Shown here: in pieces, positions 32,521 to 46,122 of the stretch
Layout of the letters: each line of letters starts with the position of its first letter
Numbering within the stretch: position 1 is the stretch's first letter
Assembly (NCBI GenBank): GCA_958496175.1
Contig: OY292277.1
Coordinates: 38,451,050 to 38,515,049 of the forward strand
Source: Sisyra terminalis
Taxonomy: Eukaryota; Arthropoda; Insecta; Neuroptera; Sisyridae
Direction: 5' to 3'
DNA: 64,000 nucleotides
The notes under the pieces: generated by a model
Told to the model about the DNA's origin: nothing
Databases searched by the model: none
What the model saw: the letters and a program-made list of their open reading frames with translations, nothing else
Made by a program: the position numbers and the translations under genes

Positions 32521-34687
32521 TTAATTCAATTTAATATTTATGAATGTGTATAATATATTTTGAACGAGTGTGTGAAAACAACTAACTTAGCATTAAGTGT
32601 ATATGTTCTACTTACGTACTTTTTATGATTTAATTTATTTTTATTTTTATGTATATTTAGTTCCTATTCTCTGGTTGACATTGGTCAACTAGATATTATT
32701 TTTAGATTAATGTAAGAGTTGTAATATTTTAGGCTACGAACCATTTGGATTCAATTCCTATAATAAAACACAAAGTTAAAAAAATAAATAAAAAAAAAAA
32801 CAAATTTTGTTGTTAAACAATCATCCTAAATAACGAAGGACCACTGGAAAAAATCCGTATCATCCGCTAATAATCTAACGCACTTCTTATGATACCACTT
32901 ACTTAATTTGCAACATTGCCTTATGGTTGGTTATTTTTTGTACTTCTGCTTTTAATGATTGAGGCCTTTTTCATTATTTTTTTTTTGTTCTTTCCTGATA
33001 GGTTTTGGGTAATTTGAATTTGATAAGCCTTAATGATCGCCAACAACGCGAGTAAAGAAATACTTTTGAAAAAATCATTAATGGGGTCATTGTTGATGTT
33101 ATACATAAAGAAAAATGGTCCTTATTCCTTGATTTAAAAGGATATTGTGATTTTATTACTGTTTAATATGACATCTTTAACTGTGTATCTCTTAAATGCA
33201 ACTTTTACTTTCGATAAAGCGAATAGCTTTCAAGATCAGAAGTGTCGTTATTGTTTTTACAGAAATAGACAATTTTAGTCTAGTTATGTCGTTTTTATCA
33301 TTCTGCCCAAACTTGTTATTTATAACGGAAGGAGAAATAAATGACAAAAGTTTAAAATTATCAATTCAAAATTATAACTTTACTAAACTTAATATTCAAA
33401 AACTTATAGAATAACATAACACTGAGTAAAAAAACTTTTTAATGAATTAACAATTACAAGAACTATAGGAATTATTATCTATGTCGTATAACTCAATTTC
33501 CTTTAATCTATTCTCAACGTGATTCTAAAACTACCACAGCAGCTATCGGAACTTTGTCAGGTAGGTTTTTTCAATGAAATTCACGCCGTAAAAACCGTAG
33601 TTTTTCCATTTCTAATGTCAGTACTTGATTATGCTGAATTTTGGCACATTTGCTTACCTACTCTAGATAACAATGCCTGAATTTGTCGTAAAATTTAATA
33701 ACCACCAAGTATTTCTACTTTAATTATTTAATTTAACTTAAAAAAAAACTGGTTGCCTACTTTAACAGGTGCACATAAATAGGATTTAATAACAATCAAA
33801 ATGAAAGTTGAAATAAATGACAACAATCAGTTAACTTACGACAACTTATGATTCCCATTGGTAAGCTAATATCAAGGTTTATAAATTAAACAGGTTGCCC
33901 CATTAGAAAAAAAAATGACGTCATACGAATAATTTTGAAATTTGAATTAGTCTGAAGATATGCACAAATTTCTTCTGGATACGTCACGTAGCGCATGAGG
34001 CCACCTGTGTATTTTATAAACCTTGAGCTAATATTGCCTTAGTGGCGATGATGAAATCGGTACGAATATTTAGTTCATAAATTTATTTGTTATTCTTTTA
34101 ATGTCTTTTGTCAATAGAAGCGAGGTTTTTCAAATATTTTCAACAATAAAGTATTATGAAAATTGCTTCAAATAATCATATTGACTGTAACATACCTATA
34201 TAACATCAATAATTTTAATTTTGAAAGGAAATTTTGAAAGGAAAATTCAATGATTTAAGATTTTTTTTTATTTATTATAACATCCAGGAAGTATTCGTAA
34301 ATTACTTTAAAGTAGAATGACGTCAAATTGAACATATTTTATTGTAAAACCACAGTTATAAACTTATAGCAAAAATAGTACAATCACGTTTATAAATTAA
34401 TTAATTTTTCTGATAATTCCATTTTAATGATACATGAGGCCTTGATATTGAATAGATTCAAAGTACCAAAAAGCTGCTTACAGAAATGGCTTAAAAATAT
34501 ATGCTTTGTGATACCGGCTTTAAATTTATAGTTGTCTAATTCTCAAATTACATTATCGTTTATATTACATGCTCTAAAATAGCCAATAAAGCTTGATTCA
34601 TTTCCTTGAGAAAACAGATTTTCACTTTTGATTACTCATATCTTTTGCAATGGAATATTAATGTAATAAACTTTTTGAAATTAAATA

Positions 34688-34693
34688 TTTATT
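34688..34693 (-). terminator. Candidate polyadenylation signal of gene D
   Basis: AATAAA on the minus strand just after the gene D stop codon. It would give a very short 3' UTR; other signals may lie further on. Confidence 0.35.
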
Positions 34694-34695
34694 AA

Positions 34696-35738
34696 TTATT
34701 TAGTAAAATAATTATTAAGGATATTAACTAGTTCACTATTGTCAAGAATAGTCAAATGATTTCCTTGAAGAATTTCTACATTGACCGATGTAAAATACAG
34801 TGACAACTCGTAATCATCATCAATATCAGTAACAGCTGGGCATGAAGGACGTAATAATAAAACGGGCCACCCAATTTTTTGAACCATATTTGGTTGATAC
34901 TTTGCAATTGCTTCCACACGTTTTAATATACCATTACAAATCAAGCGTTTATATTCATCGGAATATTTGTCATTTTCAGGTATTTTCGACAATAAAAGAT
35001 CCACTTTTGATTCCCAATCAGAACATTTCTGAAGCTCCATCTGGAAAAAAACACAATAAAACAATTTTAATTAATGATCACCTTATAACTGCAATCTTAT
35101 CTCATACCTTAAATTCATTGGTGCTGTTGGTTGTCAAAGCATTCATTATTCCACAAAGTAAAGTTGACTCTAAATCTGTTTTACTTTCTTTCATTGTTTG
35201 GTTGTGTAATAACGTTTTCAAAAGCGAAAGAGATCCATCCACAAACACAGCTTTTCCTTTAAATCCTTCTGAATCTAACAATGAAATTAGCTGCATAGCG
35301 ATTAATGTTCCAAAAGAGTATGCTACTATTTTAAAATCATCGCCTGGTTTTAAATGTGACTTTATTTTCTAAAATAACAATCAACACATTCCGTTAAAGT
35401 ACTGTTATAAATAAAAACATCTTGGACATACCGGAATAAGAGAATCTGCAAGGTCTTCAATTGTGTCTGCTGGATGATCGAAGCAAATTTGAAGACATAA
35501 AGGTCGAACATTCAATTTTTTGCATAAACTCTCGTAAATAGTGCTTTGTCCTTCAATTCCGGCTAAAAAGAACACGGGACATTGTTCCGAACTAATTGGA
35601 ACCAAAGAAGGCATTGGAACCAACATTTCATTATGTATACGTTCGTTTCCTAATGTTCTGATTAGAATATTGATATCGCTGACATTATCTTTTGTGTTTA
35701 TGCTTTTGGACTCCACATTTGTTTGTATTTCTAAAAGC
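34696..35738 (-). CDS. Gene D exons 11-13: TE and stop
   Basis: Exons 35432-35738, 35108-35368, 34696-35040. Ser in AYSFGT, Asp in FVDGSL, His in GNHLTIL. Confidence 0.92.
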
Positions 35739-38700
35739 CTAAAACAAAAGTTATAACTCACATAAAACATCAAAAAATCGTAACCTACTTTGAAAAAGTA
35801 AGATTCCGGATGTCTTGAGCTGTGAGTAAAATTTCATATTCGCGTTCTAAAGTTTGCTTGATTTCAACTCCCATCATTGAGTCCATTCCTAGTTCAGGCA
35901 ATGTTGAATGCATGCTAACGGTTTTAATATCACGAAGTCCCATTAAATTAGCAACAAAATCAACAATTGATTCACTACCCCGGCCCATATTTTTCTTTTC
36001 AGCCACAACCATACTAGAAACTATCGGAGATTTTTGTTTTAAAAATAGATCTAACACCTCGAAGCAACTAATCAATTTTTGCTGCAAAGTGCCTCCAACT
36101 TCCAGTGAGGAATCATTTGTGTTCATGTCAGCCACTAAACCAACTTCTCCCACAGCTCCCCACTGAATCGCCAACGCTGGCAATCCTTCTGCGTTACGTT
36201 TCTCGCAAATTCTTTCCATCGCAGAGTTTGCCATACCATAGTTTGTTTGTCCAGCATTTCCTCGTCCACATGTAACACTCGAGAAAACGACGAAGTATTC
36301 CAAATTCGGACACATAGTACGACTTAGCTCGTCCAAATTTTTGGTACCACAAACTTTTCCTTCAAACGAAGCTTTGAAATCATCTACAGTTTGATTTTCA
36401 AATAGTGCATCGTGTAAAACAGCTGTTAAATTAAAGATAGCGAAAACTGGACCCTTTGCAGTCGCTGTTTGAATTAACTCTTTACAGCCTTTAGATGTGC
36501 CAACATTAGTAGTACATACTGTAACGTCGACACCGTATGAACTCCATTTACTAAAAACCATGATATTTTAAATATGAGATCATGAATATTTGTCGGTTAT
36601 AAGACAAAATAAAATTTAACGGAACAGAATATGACAGAACAGAACAATGTTAGAACCAGAAAACAAAAAACGAAGTAGAAAATATTACATATGTATTTTG
36701 TCAAACTAATGAAAGTTTTTTCATTAGAAGTGTTTTTAGACTCTTACATTTATTATAAAAATCAAATCTTTCAATGAAGTTTTGAATACCTTAAAAATAC
36801 TGGTGTAGAATTTTTGTCAATGTAGTTAATCATTAGATACCAAGCATTGTTGTTAAAGTTAACGGGAAACTTAAAAATTCAGTGTTTTATTGACTTACGG
36901 TTAATTTTTCTTTGCTGTTTTTACTAAACAAGCCCATAAAAAATACTATAAAATCTACTACAACGGTAATAAACTTTGATTTGATACGACAGTAATCATT
37001 GACCGGAAAGTTTACAAAGAAGTTAAACTTAAAAATCTTCTTAAAGGGTAAAATAATATTTATTGTGTTCTCCCCATCCTTCCAATGGAACTAAATATTT
37101 TTACTTTCAGTCATGTTCTGTTTCTTTCTTTTTTTGGTTCTGTTCTATCAATTTTGGTTTTATCCAGTTACAGTACCAATCTATAAAATTAATATACCTT
37201 AATCTTAAAGTTTGATAACCTTCGGTTATGCCTTTCCTGGAGCATAACACTAATTTTTTTAACCCTCGTTTTATTAACCAATCTGCTAGCTCTAACCCGA
37301 TACCACCAAGCCCTCCGACTATAATTGCAGACTGATCGGGATTGCAATAAACTCTACAACAAAAAAATTGAATTAAATTTTCAAATTAATATTAAATTAA
37401 TCTCAGGTAGTTACTTTGGAGAAGCAGGAACTGAATATTCTTTTGGAATTACAACCTTCTGTTGTTCTTCTTGACGTACGTTGATCAACACTTTTCCAAT
37501 GTGTTTTCCTGCTGCCATATATCTAAAAGCTTGTTCTACTTCGTCTCCCCCAAACACAGTACGTGTTAATGGTATTACAGCTCCTTCTTTTATGCCATCT
37601 TCTATATATTTTTTCAAAAGAAGTTTTTCTTCAATAGGTTCGTCGTAAATATTGTCCAGCATGACTCCATGGAAAGATGTCTCTTTCAAAAATATTTGCA
37701 TTCCCAAATTACTGTTATTTGATAAATCATATTTTCCAATTTCCAAAAACTTTCCTCCTTGAGCCAAACACCGTAATGAAGCTTGTAACTTTTCTTCTGC
37801 TAACGAATTTAAAACTAAATCCACACCCTGTCCATTAGTCTCGCTAAGAACCATTTGTTCAAAAGATGTATCCCTTGAATTTCCAATATTGGAATCTAAT
37901 AATAAAAAAAGTTATAATCTTTTACTAATTCTAAGATATTCAATTTGTGATACCTGGAATCGTTGGGAATTTTTGTTTAATAAAAGCTCGTTTTTCAGGA
38001 GTTCCAACCGTTGTGAATACAGTACACCCATAAAATAGAGCTAAGTGGATAGCGGCTTGTCCAACTCCACCTGAACCAGCATGAATCAAAACTGTTTGGC
38101 CCTTTTTCATACCACCTTTGTGAACTAATGCATAATATGCTGTTCCATAAGTAACTGGAACTGTAGCGGCATCTTCAAAAGACCAGTTATCTGGTACTGG
38201 CCAAATTAAAGACGGATCACATTTCACTTTTGTAGCCAAAGCACCTCCAGCTACTAACCCCATGACTCGAGTTCCATTATGATCTCTCCCCGAAAACTCC
38301 AACCCGTAGTTACATTTGAACTCAGTATACGTTTGTGTTATAAAATCAGTTCCAAGTTTTCCAATCGCTATCATCACATCTCGGAAATTTAATGCAGCAC
38401 TGTATATATCAACTACAGTATAATCGGTACTACTTAAAGTAGGTCCTTCAAACCATTTTAAAGTTGATAAATCACCACGAGTTTTAATATCAACGTGTGC
38501 GTATTTTGTAGAATAAGAATTTGTTTCCAGTTTTAGATGTCTCACACATCCCCATTTTCCATTTTTATAAATATTTATGGCCAAATTTTTGTCTAACTGT
38601 TGTTTATAAAATGGATGGTTTGCATCAAATGTTGGTGCTTTGGGATCAAGAATAAAAACAGCAGTTACAGATGCACAATTCGGTTCTTTACGCAGACAAT

Positions 38701-41700
38701 TCACGAAACCAATTAGGCCATTTAAAGGATCGTTGTAGCTATAAAGAATCACAAATGATCCACTATTTATTACCTTTTTAACTTGTTCAATCCACTTAAA
38801 TGTGATGTCTGAAGTAATTTCAATTGCCACTGAATTCGTTGGCTTAATATCTGGTTTCAAAAGTACGAATTTTTCTATTTCGGTTTTGACTTCAGTCATT
38901 AAAACAAATCCTTCTGGTATTTGAAGCTTCATGGATAGAGGTTCGCGTGAAATTATAAATCCGTCATTCTTAAGGATAGATTTAGCGATTTCTAAAGCTC
39001 CTGGTCTTTGAAGTAAGTTAAAGTCTATAACAAAAGTAGCATTGGTTTCAGTAGTGAGGTCTCTATTTTCCACTGAAATTGTTGAAGGAAGATTTAGTTC
39101 ATTGTTCGAAATAACAATCGTTTCAGCTTTGATTCGAGGAAGATTGGTTAAGACTGTGTGGAAAGTTTCTGCTATGGGCTTTTCAAAGCTGGTATCAACC
39201 TCAATCGTTTTTACTTTGGTAGTCCAAGAATTCTCCAGAGCCAGCTGAACAATAACACGAATAGCATCTTCTAACTGAAATTAAAAACATTTCACCATGA
39301 GTTTTATAACTTTTAAACACAACCGGTTAACTTAATTAACAATAACAATCGTTATAGATAGGATATTATAGCTATGGACAGAAAGCTCGAAAGCTTCGTT
39401 AAAATTACATTACCTGTAGCACATCGGAATTCTCATATGGGACAAATATTTGTCGTTCAAGAACTGGATCCACTAATGGCTTCCTTCTTGGAATTGAATT
39501 GGCTTGGAGGCCTCGAATTTCAATTCCTCCAGATCGAATAACTCCAATATCCTTATAGTAGCAGGTCGTAGCACAAAAAACTTCAGCAGAGTTTTTATAA
39601 TTTACCAGTGATTCTTTATGCATTGTTGGACTTATTAAAATTCGTTCAACACATGTTGGAACATACAAATCTCTAGAATCTTCGCTGAAAAGTTGAAGCT
39701 GAAGCATATTATCCATAAAAGTAACGTAATTGTTGTCCCATTTAATATCCGCCGTAGTTCCACTGCAATTAGTTTCAAGAATTCCTTGAAACAAGCCTTT
39801 ATAATTGTAACCCCGCAGGCGAAGCTCCTTGTAAACATCTTTAGTTTTCAAACATTTATCTTCTTTAGATAAATCGCTGTTCGGCAGATAAGTAAATTCT
39901 TTGTCGATGTTATCGATGAAACTGATTCTTCCAGTAACAATAGCAGTGCTACTTTCTATTATCTATTACCAAAATTAAGCTTGATTTAGTTCAAATAATT
40001 GATAATTATGTTTTATCGTAAAATTCACCTCAAAATTTCCTGTTCCTTTATGAATCATGATTGTGAATTCCGTTTCAACATCTTCGTTTGGAATATTTGT
40101 TGCCCTCAAGAAACGCACATTCTCGAATACTATGGGAGTATCTTCCATGACTTCTCCTCGCATTGAAGCAAGAGTTTCCCAAACTAATTCCAAATATCCG
40201 GTTGCAGGGAATAAATTACGCCCTACACAATAAACAATTTATGATCATATTATCAGTTGACAAATTATTGATAAAATATTCATACCATCAATAACATGAC
40301 CATCTATATAACTATAATCTCCATTCTTGCAATTGAATGTAACGATTCGTTCTCCGGATTTCGCGGCACTTTTCTTTTCAAAAAATGCAACATACCAATC
40401 GTCAGTATGTTCCCAGCGAACCAAAGGCGATATCATCGGGGTTCCTCGACTTACAGGCAATTCAATTTTTGGATAAAAATCAATCAAATTAGACATTACT
40501 CCTTCTTTATACAATCTGAAACAAAAAATTTATTGAAACTTTCGAAAAAATAATCCAATACATTTTCATACTTTCCAATCGCAGTCAAAAGAATATTAGT
40601 ATTTTCTTTTCCACGTGACGTTAACGCTATGTTAACAACAGTACTGGGTAGAGAACGTTTCAAAATTGCCTGCATTAGACCATGAGGAGCAATTTCAATG
40701 GTAATAGCATTTGAAGGAATTTCTCGAGAACTCTCCTCAAATAAAACTGGACTTAGCAAATTGTTAGTATGGTATTCAGCTGAACTGTATTTAGCACGGT
40801 CAGTGTGCCATTGTGATTTGGGCACTGAAGAAGAAATCCATTTAGATGATCGAGGTTTTGGTTCGGTAATGATTTTGGACAATTCTTGTAATAAACGAGG
40901 ACCAGCATTGGCAATGTATCGGGAATGGTAAGCAATATTTGCGGCATTAACTTCACGAGCGAAAATTCCTTTCGCTTGCAAAGATTTGACAAAGTCGGTC
41001 ATTATTTCTGCAGGTCCTGATATTGTACTACTGTCGGCACTATTATGACAAGCGACATCAATTTCTGGTGGTAACAAATCTCGAATCTATTTAAGACAAA
41101 ATCAAAATTATGACACATTTAATTTTAAATTAAAAAAATTCATTACTTCGTTGTATCCCAAACCAACTGCAGCCATAGCTCCACGAATTAGTTCAGTTTC
41201 AATACTTGCAATTCCACGACAATACGCTGCCAAAATCATTTCCTCAGCTGTAAAACACTGATCAGCATAAGCACATCCCAATTCCCCAACAGAATGACCA
41301 ATTATATTATCAGGAACGATTCCCAGTTGGGTAAGAACATCGACTAATCCTATTTGAATAGCAGCAATTCCGACGAATGAGTGCAAAATATTATCAAACA
41401 TTTTGGGATCATCTGATGTTATAATTTTCACAATATCAATTCCTCGGGGTGCTAATACTTTATCACATTTTTCAATGGCGGCAACAAAAACGGGAATTTT
41501 CATCAACGAAGTACCCATACCAGACCATTGCGATCCCATTCCACTAAAAACGAACCATATTGGTCGTTTTTCTCCTCCATAATAATCGATTTCATGAGTA
41601 ATGCTGCGAGGTTCTCCTTTTTGTAAAAGAGTATAACCACGATAAACATGACCGAAAATTTCCTCTTTATGAACTTGTTGTAGTAAATTAACAAATTCAG

Positions 41701-43159
41701 CATCTAAAGGACGAGCTTCTATATCATCAAACATGGTTTGCACAGCTTCTTTTGTTCTAAAAATAAATGAATATAAGAAAACTGGTCATTATAAATTGAT
41801 ATAAATTATATATATATACCTTCCCGAAATACAAACTAATCTTGGAATATCGTCGTCCGGAGCACCTCCGTTAATTTTCTCTTTTTCGTTTTTCTTTAGC
41901 AAAATATGGCAGTTGGCTCCTCCAAATCCAAAACTATTAATCCCGACGTAGCTACCATCTAGAGGCATTGGGTCACTTACTACAACCAAGCGGCCGTCCT
42001 CCAATGCTTTAATCCCTTTATTCGGAGTATTGTAATGCAAGTTGGGTGGTATTATTCCTGTTTCAAATGCCAAAATCACTTTTGCAATTGAACAAAGCCC
42101 TGAAGCTGGTTCAGAATGACCAATGTTTGATTTTACAGATCCGATTTTTAACGGTGTTGTTCGATTTCTACAGAATACCAAATCCAATGTGTTTCCTTCT
42201 TCAGGATCACCCGCTTTAGTACCAGTTCCATGTGCTTCAACATATGCTAGTTGATTAGGTGCAACCGGACATTCTTCATAAAAGTTTTCCAACAGTTCCC
42301 GTTGCATCCCTCCAGATGGGTACGTGATTCCTTCTGGTTTGAATCCATCACAGTTTGTTTTCGCATGACAAACAGTAGCGTAAATTCTTCTAGAATCTTT
42401 TGCTCTTTGGAGAAAAACGGCTGCAATTGCTTCAGAACGTACGTAACCATTTCCATCATCATCAAATGATTTACATTTTCCGTCCATACTTAGTACCCCT
42501 AAACGAGCAAATTGCAATGTCACAAACGGTGTGAGACAAAGATTTACTCCACCCACAATTGCATAATCACAATTATCATCCCGAATTGCTCGATATGCAT
42601 GTTCTAAAGCATAAGATGAACTGGAGCAAGCTGTATCAAGCGAATATGAAGGCCCATTGACTCCCAACCAGTAGCTTACTCGATTTGCCAACATAGCCCG
42701 ACTACATCCAGTGATTCCAAAACCATCAACTTGAATTTTTTCATAATACCATGTTTTCTCTGACTCTGAGAAACAAGCACCCACATAAACACCCGTACGG
42801 GTTCCTCGTAATTCTTTTGGGTGGTAACCCGCATCCACAATTGCTTCGTATGCTTTTTCAAGAAACATTCGACACATTGGATCCATAGAATGTGCTTGTT
42901 TGAAATGAACGCCGAAGAAATTAGCGTCGAACTTTTCAATATCGTAAATTTTTCCACTTCGCTGAGGAATGTAGGGGTTGTTAGTAACCCAACGACGACT
43001 ATCATCGTTGACCATGTCAATTTTATTCATAAGTTTGTCGTGTAATTCGTACACTCCATTTGCGTCGGGGAATGAGCCAGATAGTCCAGAAATAACCACT
43101 TCCTCGCCAGGAGCAGCATTGGCATTTCGAACGCCCGCCTCAGATATCTTAGTTGGCAT
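34696..43159 (-). CDS. Gene D: type I fatty acid synthase, canonical active sites
   Basis: Thirteen coding exons (minus): 41820-43159, 41147-41756, 40572-41086, 40286-40515, 40029-40222, 39414-39962, 37954-39274, 37415-37895, 37198-37353, 35789-36550, 35432-35738, 35108-35368, 34696-35040. They join in phase to 2356 residues. ATG at 43159; an acceptor-like ggtttcag lies about 35 bases upstream, so the first coding exon is probably preceded by a noncoding one. Every catalytic motif I looked for is intact, including the MAT Arg and His. It is the best candidate, with E, for the housekeeping or general lipogenic FAS of this array. Introns are short except 36551-37197. Confidence 0.95.
35789..37353 (-). 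CDS. Gene D exons 9-10: KR and ACP
   Basis: Exon 9 (37198-37353) has [10 protein letters not shown]. Exon 10 (35789-36550) has [20 protein letters not shown] (Ser and Tyr kept) and the ACP Ser in ELGMDSM. The 647-bp intron between them is the longest in gene D and holds no recognisable element. Confidence 0.93.
37415..39274 (-). CDS. Gene D exons 7-8: central region and ER
   Basis: Exons 37954-39274 and 37415-37895. [12 protein letters not shown] core, ER motif [11 protein letters not shown], then [19 protein letters not shown]. Exon 7 opens LEDAIRV after a ttcag acceptor, in place of the IIDAVK/VIDALK of A and C. Confidence 0.92.
39414..40515 (-). CDS. Gene D exons 4-6: DH
   Basis: Exons 40286-40515, 40029-40222, 39414-39962. 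The joined motif [15 protein letters not shown] is intact, as is FMDNMLQ. The last exon ends VLQ before gtaatg. Confidence 0.92.
40572..41756 (-). CDS. Gene D exons 2-3: MAT, canonical
   Basis: Exons 41147-41756 and 40572-41086. GHSVGE nucleophile motif, Arg codon 41216-41218 in YCRG 25 residues after the Ser, and His in AYHSRY. Much of exon 2 (about 41156-41550) is close to identical with gene E 58217-58611. Confidence 0.94.
41820..43159 (-). CDS. Gene D exon 1: KS
   Basis: Cys at about residue 178 in DTACSSSS, His in EAHGTGT and NIGHSE, C-terminal [11 protein letters not shown]. The leader resembles gene E (EAGVRNAN versus EAGIRNAN), grouping D with E. Confidence 0.95.
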
Positions 43160-43412
43160 TGTGGGTTTTTAAAGGAGTTTTATTTCACAAATACTGAAAC
43201 CAAAAATTAAATTGTTAATTTAGTAAATAATGAAGCACGACGTTAGTTATCAATAATCTTTAATCGTTATTTGCTGTGCTTGGTCTTAACTAAGTGACTT
43301 AAGAACCCAGGAAGCACAATAAGCCCTGAGGCTGGAGTGTTAAGGCTCAACTAACCCCATCCAAGAAAAATCAACTAATAACTAACAATAGACCAAAAAT
43401 ATTAATATACTA

Positions 43413-43990
43413 GCTGATCCCCGCAACTTCGTCTGCGTAACGTAGGTGTAGATTATATTTTCTTTTTAGATTTGCTATTTGTAGTGGTATGTGAAAATTT
43501 ATATTTTTCTTATTTATTTTACGAAAAACATAATCATACTTAAAAACACTGCTTTGTCGACTTTAAAGAGACACATTTAATCAACTGTTGCTTAGAATAA
43601 AATAGTTGTATGTAATCATCAATTAAACTTCAAAAAATATTTATAAATATCTAAGAAGAGTATGTTCAATTGCGTATACCGTCGGTAGGCATACCTACCG
43701 TAAACCAAATAATCCATAAACCAATCAGTATCTATACATAAATAAAAAATAATTGTCAAGTCCAATAATGTCGATCTAAATTATAAAATGATAAAATAAT
43801 GTTTTTTGGTATTTTTTTTCAGTCCTTGGGATACATTATTGGAGTTTTAGTATGGATCCTTATTTTTTTTTTGAAAATTATATATAGCCTATGTTCTCCG
43901 GAAATAGTGTAGCTTCGCAACAGTGAAAGAATTTTTCAAATCGGTCAAGTAATTTCGAAGACTATTCAAAGCAAACAAACAATCAAATCT
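43413..43990 (+). repeat. Non-LTR/SINE-like dispersed repeat, copy 2
   Basis: Begins CTAGCTGATCCCCGCAACTT and ends GCAAACAAACAATCAAATCT followed by TTCCTCTTTAT. Both ends match a repeat style common in insect genomes (RTE-like or SINE tails). The 3' half, 43797-43990, is repeated at 45135-45360. Confidence 0.65.
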
Positions 43991-44639
43991 TTCCTCTTTA
44001 TTCGGTATTTAGAACAATTTGAAAACCAATTGTCGTTATATAACAAAAAAATGCTTCCAAAATGCTTTTTAGCAGAATATATACTTGCTCGAGTTCACAA
44101 TTATTGGTTCATAAAAATTAGATTTTAAAAAATTTGATTGTTGAAAAACAAACAAAAATTAAAAACCGCCTCTATGGTATTTGGTATAAGTACCGACTAC
44201 CTAAACTTTCATACTAATTAAGTGAAATGACGTTATTTAAAATGCTGTAGTTAAAATAATATAACAAAAACAGAAACTTATTATTAATTAATTATTTATT
44301 TATTAATTACTCTTAGTAAACTCAAAATTTTGATTGTTGATTAACTTTACATTTTCTCAAAGAAACTTAATCACCCCAATTCACTCTTTTAGGGTATAAA
44401 TTATCAAAAAAAAAAACCTTTTCACATGCCTATTTCTTATAAGGAATACACCGAATATTAAAATTTCATTTGGTAGAGGAGATATATAATTACAAGATTT
44501 TATGTATGCACGGTTTGGAAAACGTATTTACTTTAAGCTTTATTAATATAATTATTTTTTTTACTACTACTGTTTTTTTTCGTTAATATTTCCTTATTGA
44601 GCAACTCTAAGGATTTATTTTCAACAATTTTGTATAAAA

Positions 44640-44725
44640 AAAAAAAGATTACTCTAGGATTCGAACCTACGTCTCTAGTATTGCGAGCATTAGAATATCA
44701 GATACGTAAGCGAATGTGCTATGAA
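44640..44725 (-). repeat. tRNA-like element, probably a SINE head or tRNA pseudogene
   Basis: The minus strand has TAGCACATTCG as an A box and a perfect B box GGTTCGAATCC inside a short T stem (TAGG/CCTA). The acceptor stem does not pair, so it is not a functional tRNA. Confidence 0.4.
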
Positions 44726-45134
44726 CGCATAATTGTTTAAGTGTTTATTATGTATAGAAACATTTATATTTCAAAAAGGCACGTTTTTGTATTTTAACAT
44801 TTTTCATTTCTCAAATAAGTTACATTTTTAAACTTGTGATATCTTTCGAATGGAATGTTCAAATTGAATAACTCAAAAAGTTATATAATGGTATTGAAGC
44901 AAACTTAAATATGAAGTCATTTATTTTGGTAAGGATTAATCCCCAAGTATAAATAAAAGAGCTTTTAAAACGGTGGCATTTTTATATATTTTTTAAAATG
45001 TAAAAACACTTATTGTGACATAACTATAATAGTTAGATATATGCTGTCGCTTTATTTTTTGTAGATAATGATATGTTCTACAAAATCGTAATACATTATT
45101 TTGTTCTATAACCAATAGTTTTCGCAGCGCACGC

Positions 45135-45360
45135 GATAAAAGAATGTTTTTTGGTAATTTTTTCAGACCTTGGGTTACATTATTGGAGTTTTAGTATGGA
45201 TCCTTATTTTTTTTTGAAAATTTAATATAACCCATGTTCACCGGAAATAATGTAGCTTTCTAACAGTGAAAGAATTTTTTAAATCGGTCATGTAGTTTCG
45301 GAGACTATTCAAAGCAAACAAACAATCAAATCTTTCCTCTTTATAATAATAGATAGATAT
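45135..45360 (+). repeat. Non-LTR/SINE-like dispersed repeat, copy 3 (3' end)
   Basis: Matches 43797-43990 over about 200 bp (TTGGAGTTTTAGTATGGATC and the GCAAACAAACAATC tail) and then ends in ATAATAATAGATAGATATAG, a short tandem tail typical of RTE-mobilised elements. Confidence 0.65.
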
Positions 45361-45981
45361 AGGAAAAATAATGTCTTGTTTTATACAAAAAAGTATAACA
45401 ACCATAAAACTTTATAAAATCTATAGAGATTTTTTTTTTACAATTTTAATTTAACTATATTTAAGTTTTAGTACCGCTCTAAAAATATATTTTTAAGTTT
45501 TATATACTTTTTATATAATGCATATTTTTTTTCAGATTTTTGAAAGAATTCTACTTACAAAATTAAACTTAAAGTTTAATTAAACAAAATTAAACAAAAA
45601 CCATTCCCGTACTTAATATAAATTAAAGTTGTTTAACAATATATATATGTACAGTGTACATTGTGAATGGCATTAAATCGGGGTGCGGCTTTGATAAATT
45701 TTGAAATTGTCAACAATCAAAACAAATGAACATTTTGAAATCTCGTAATCCTATTGGTTAATAGTTTCTTGCATTGAAATGTGTGTACCAGTGTGTACTG
45801 TCTTCCGATATTAGAGCATTGTTTGGCTTATGTATACTTTATTAGATCTTTTAATTAAGTTATAGTTAAGTTAGTTAAATTCGTTCTCTTAATTAATTAA
45901 GATAATTTAGATTAAAAGCTAAAAAGTGATCCAAGTGATACTTTAAATGGTGCTCAATTAATCAAGATAACATTATTTATT

Positions 45982-46122
45982 TTTTAGTAGGAAAGTGAAC
46001 TTAAAGGATGTAAATCCATATACCAATAATTAATTCAGCGACGTTTCGGTCGCTTATTAATTATCGCTAATTAATTATTAGTATATGGATTTACATTCTT
46101 TAAGTCCGCTTTCCTACTAAAA
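45982..46122. repeat. Foldback/MITE element
   Basis: The outer arms (TTTTAGTAGGAAAGTGAACT at 45982 and its near complement ending 46122) are inverted copies of about 45 bp. Inside is a second palindrome, GCGAC-GTTTCG-GTCGC near 46038-46053. It can form one long hairpin. Confidence 0.75.

Larger units (their letters stand above)
29865..34695. other. Spacer between genes C and D
   Basis: About 4.8 kb from the gene C promoter to the 3' end of gene D. The only recognisable content is two Jockey-type reverse transcriptase fragments near 31.3-32.5 kb. The rest is AT-rich and I see no gene. Confidence 0.6.

Noticed and set aside
33196..33414. Small gene in the C-D spacer
   Set aside because: No motif, low-complexity AT-rich composition, no paralogue.
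44640..44725. Functional tRNA gene
   Set aside because: The B box is perfect, but the acceptor stem and anticodon arm do not form.
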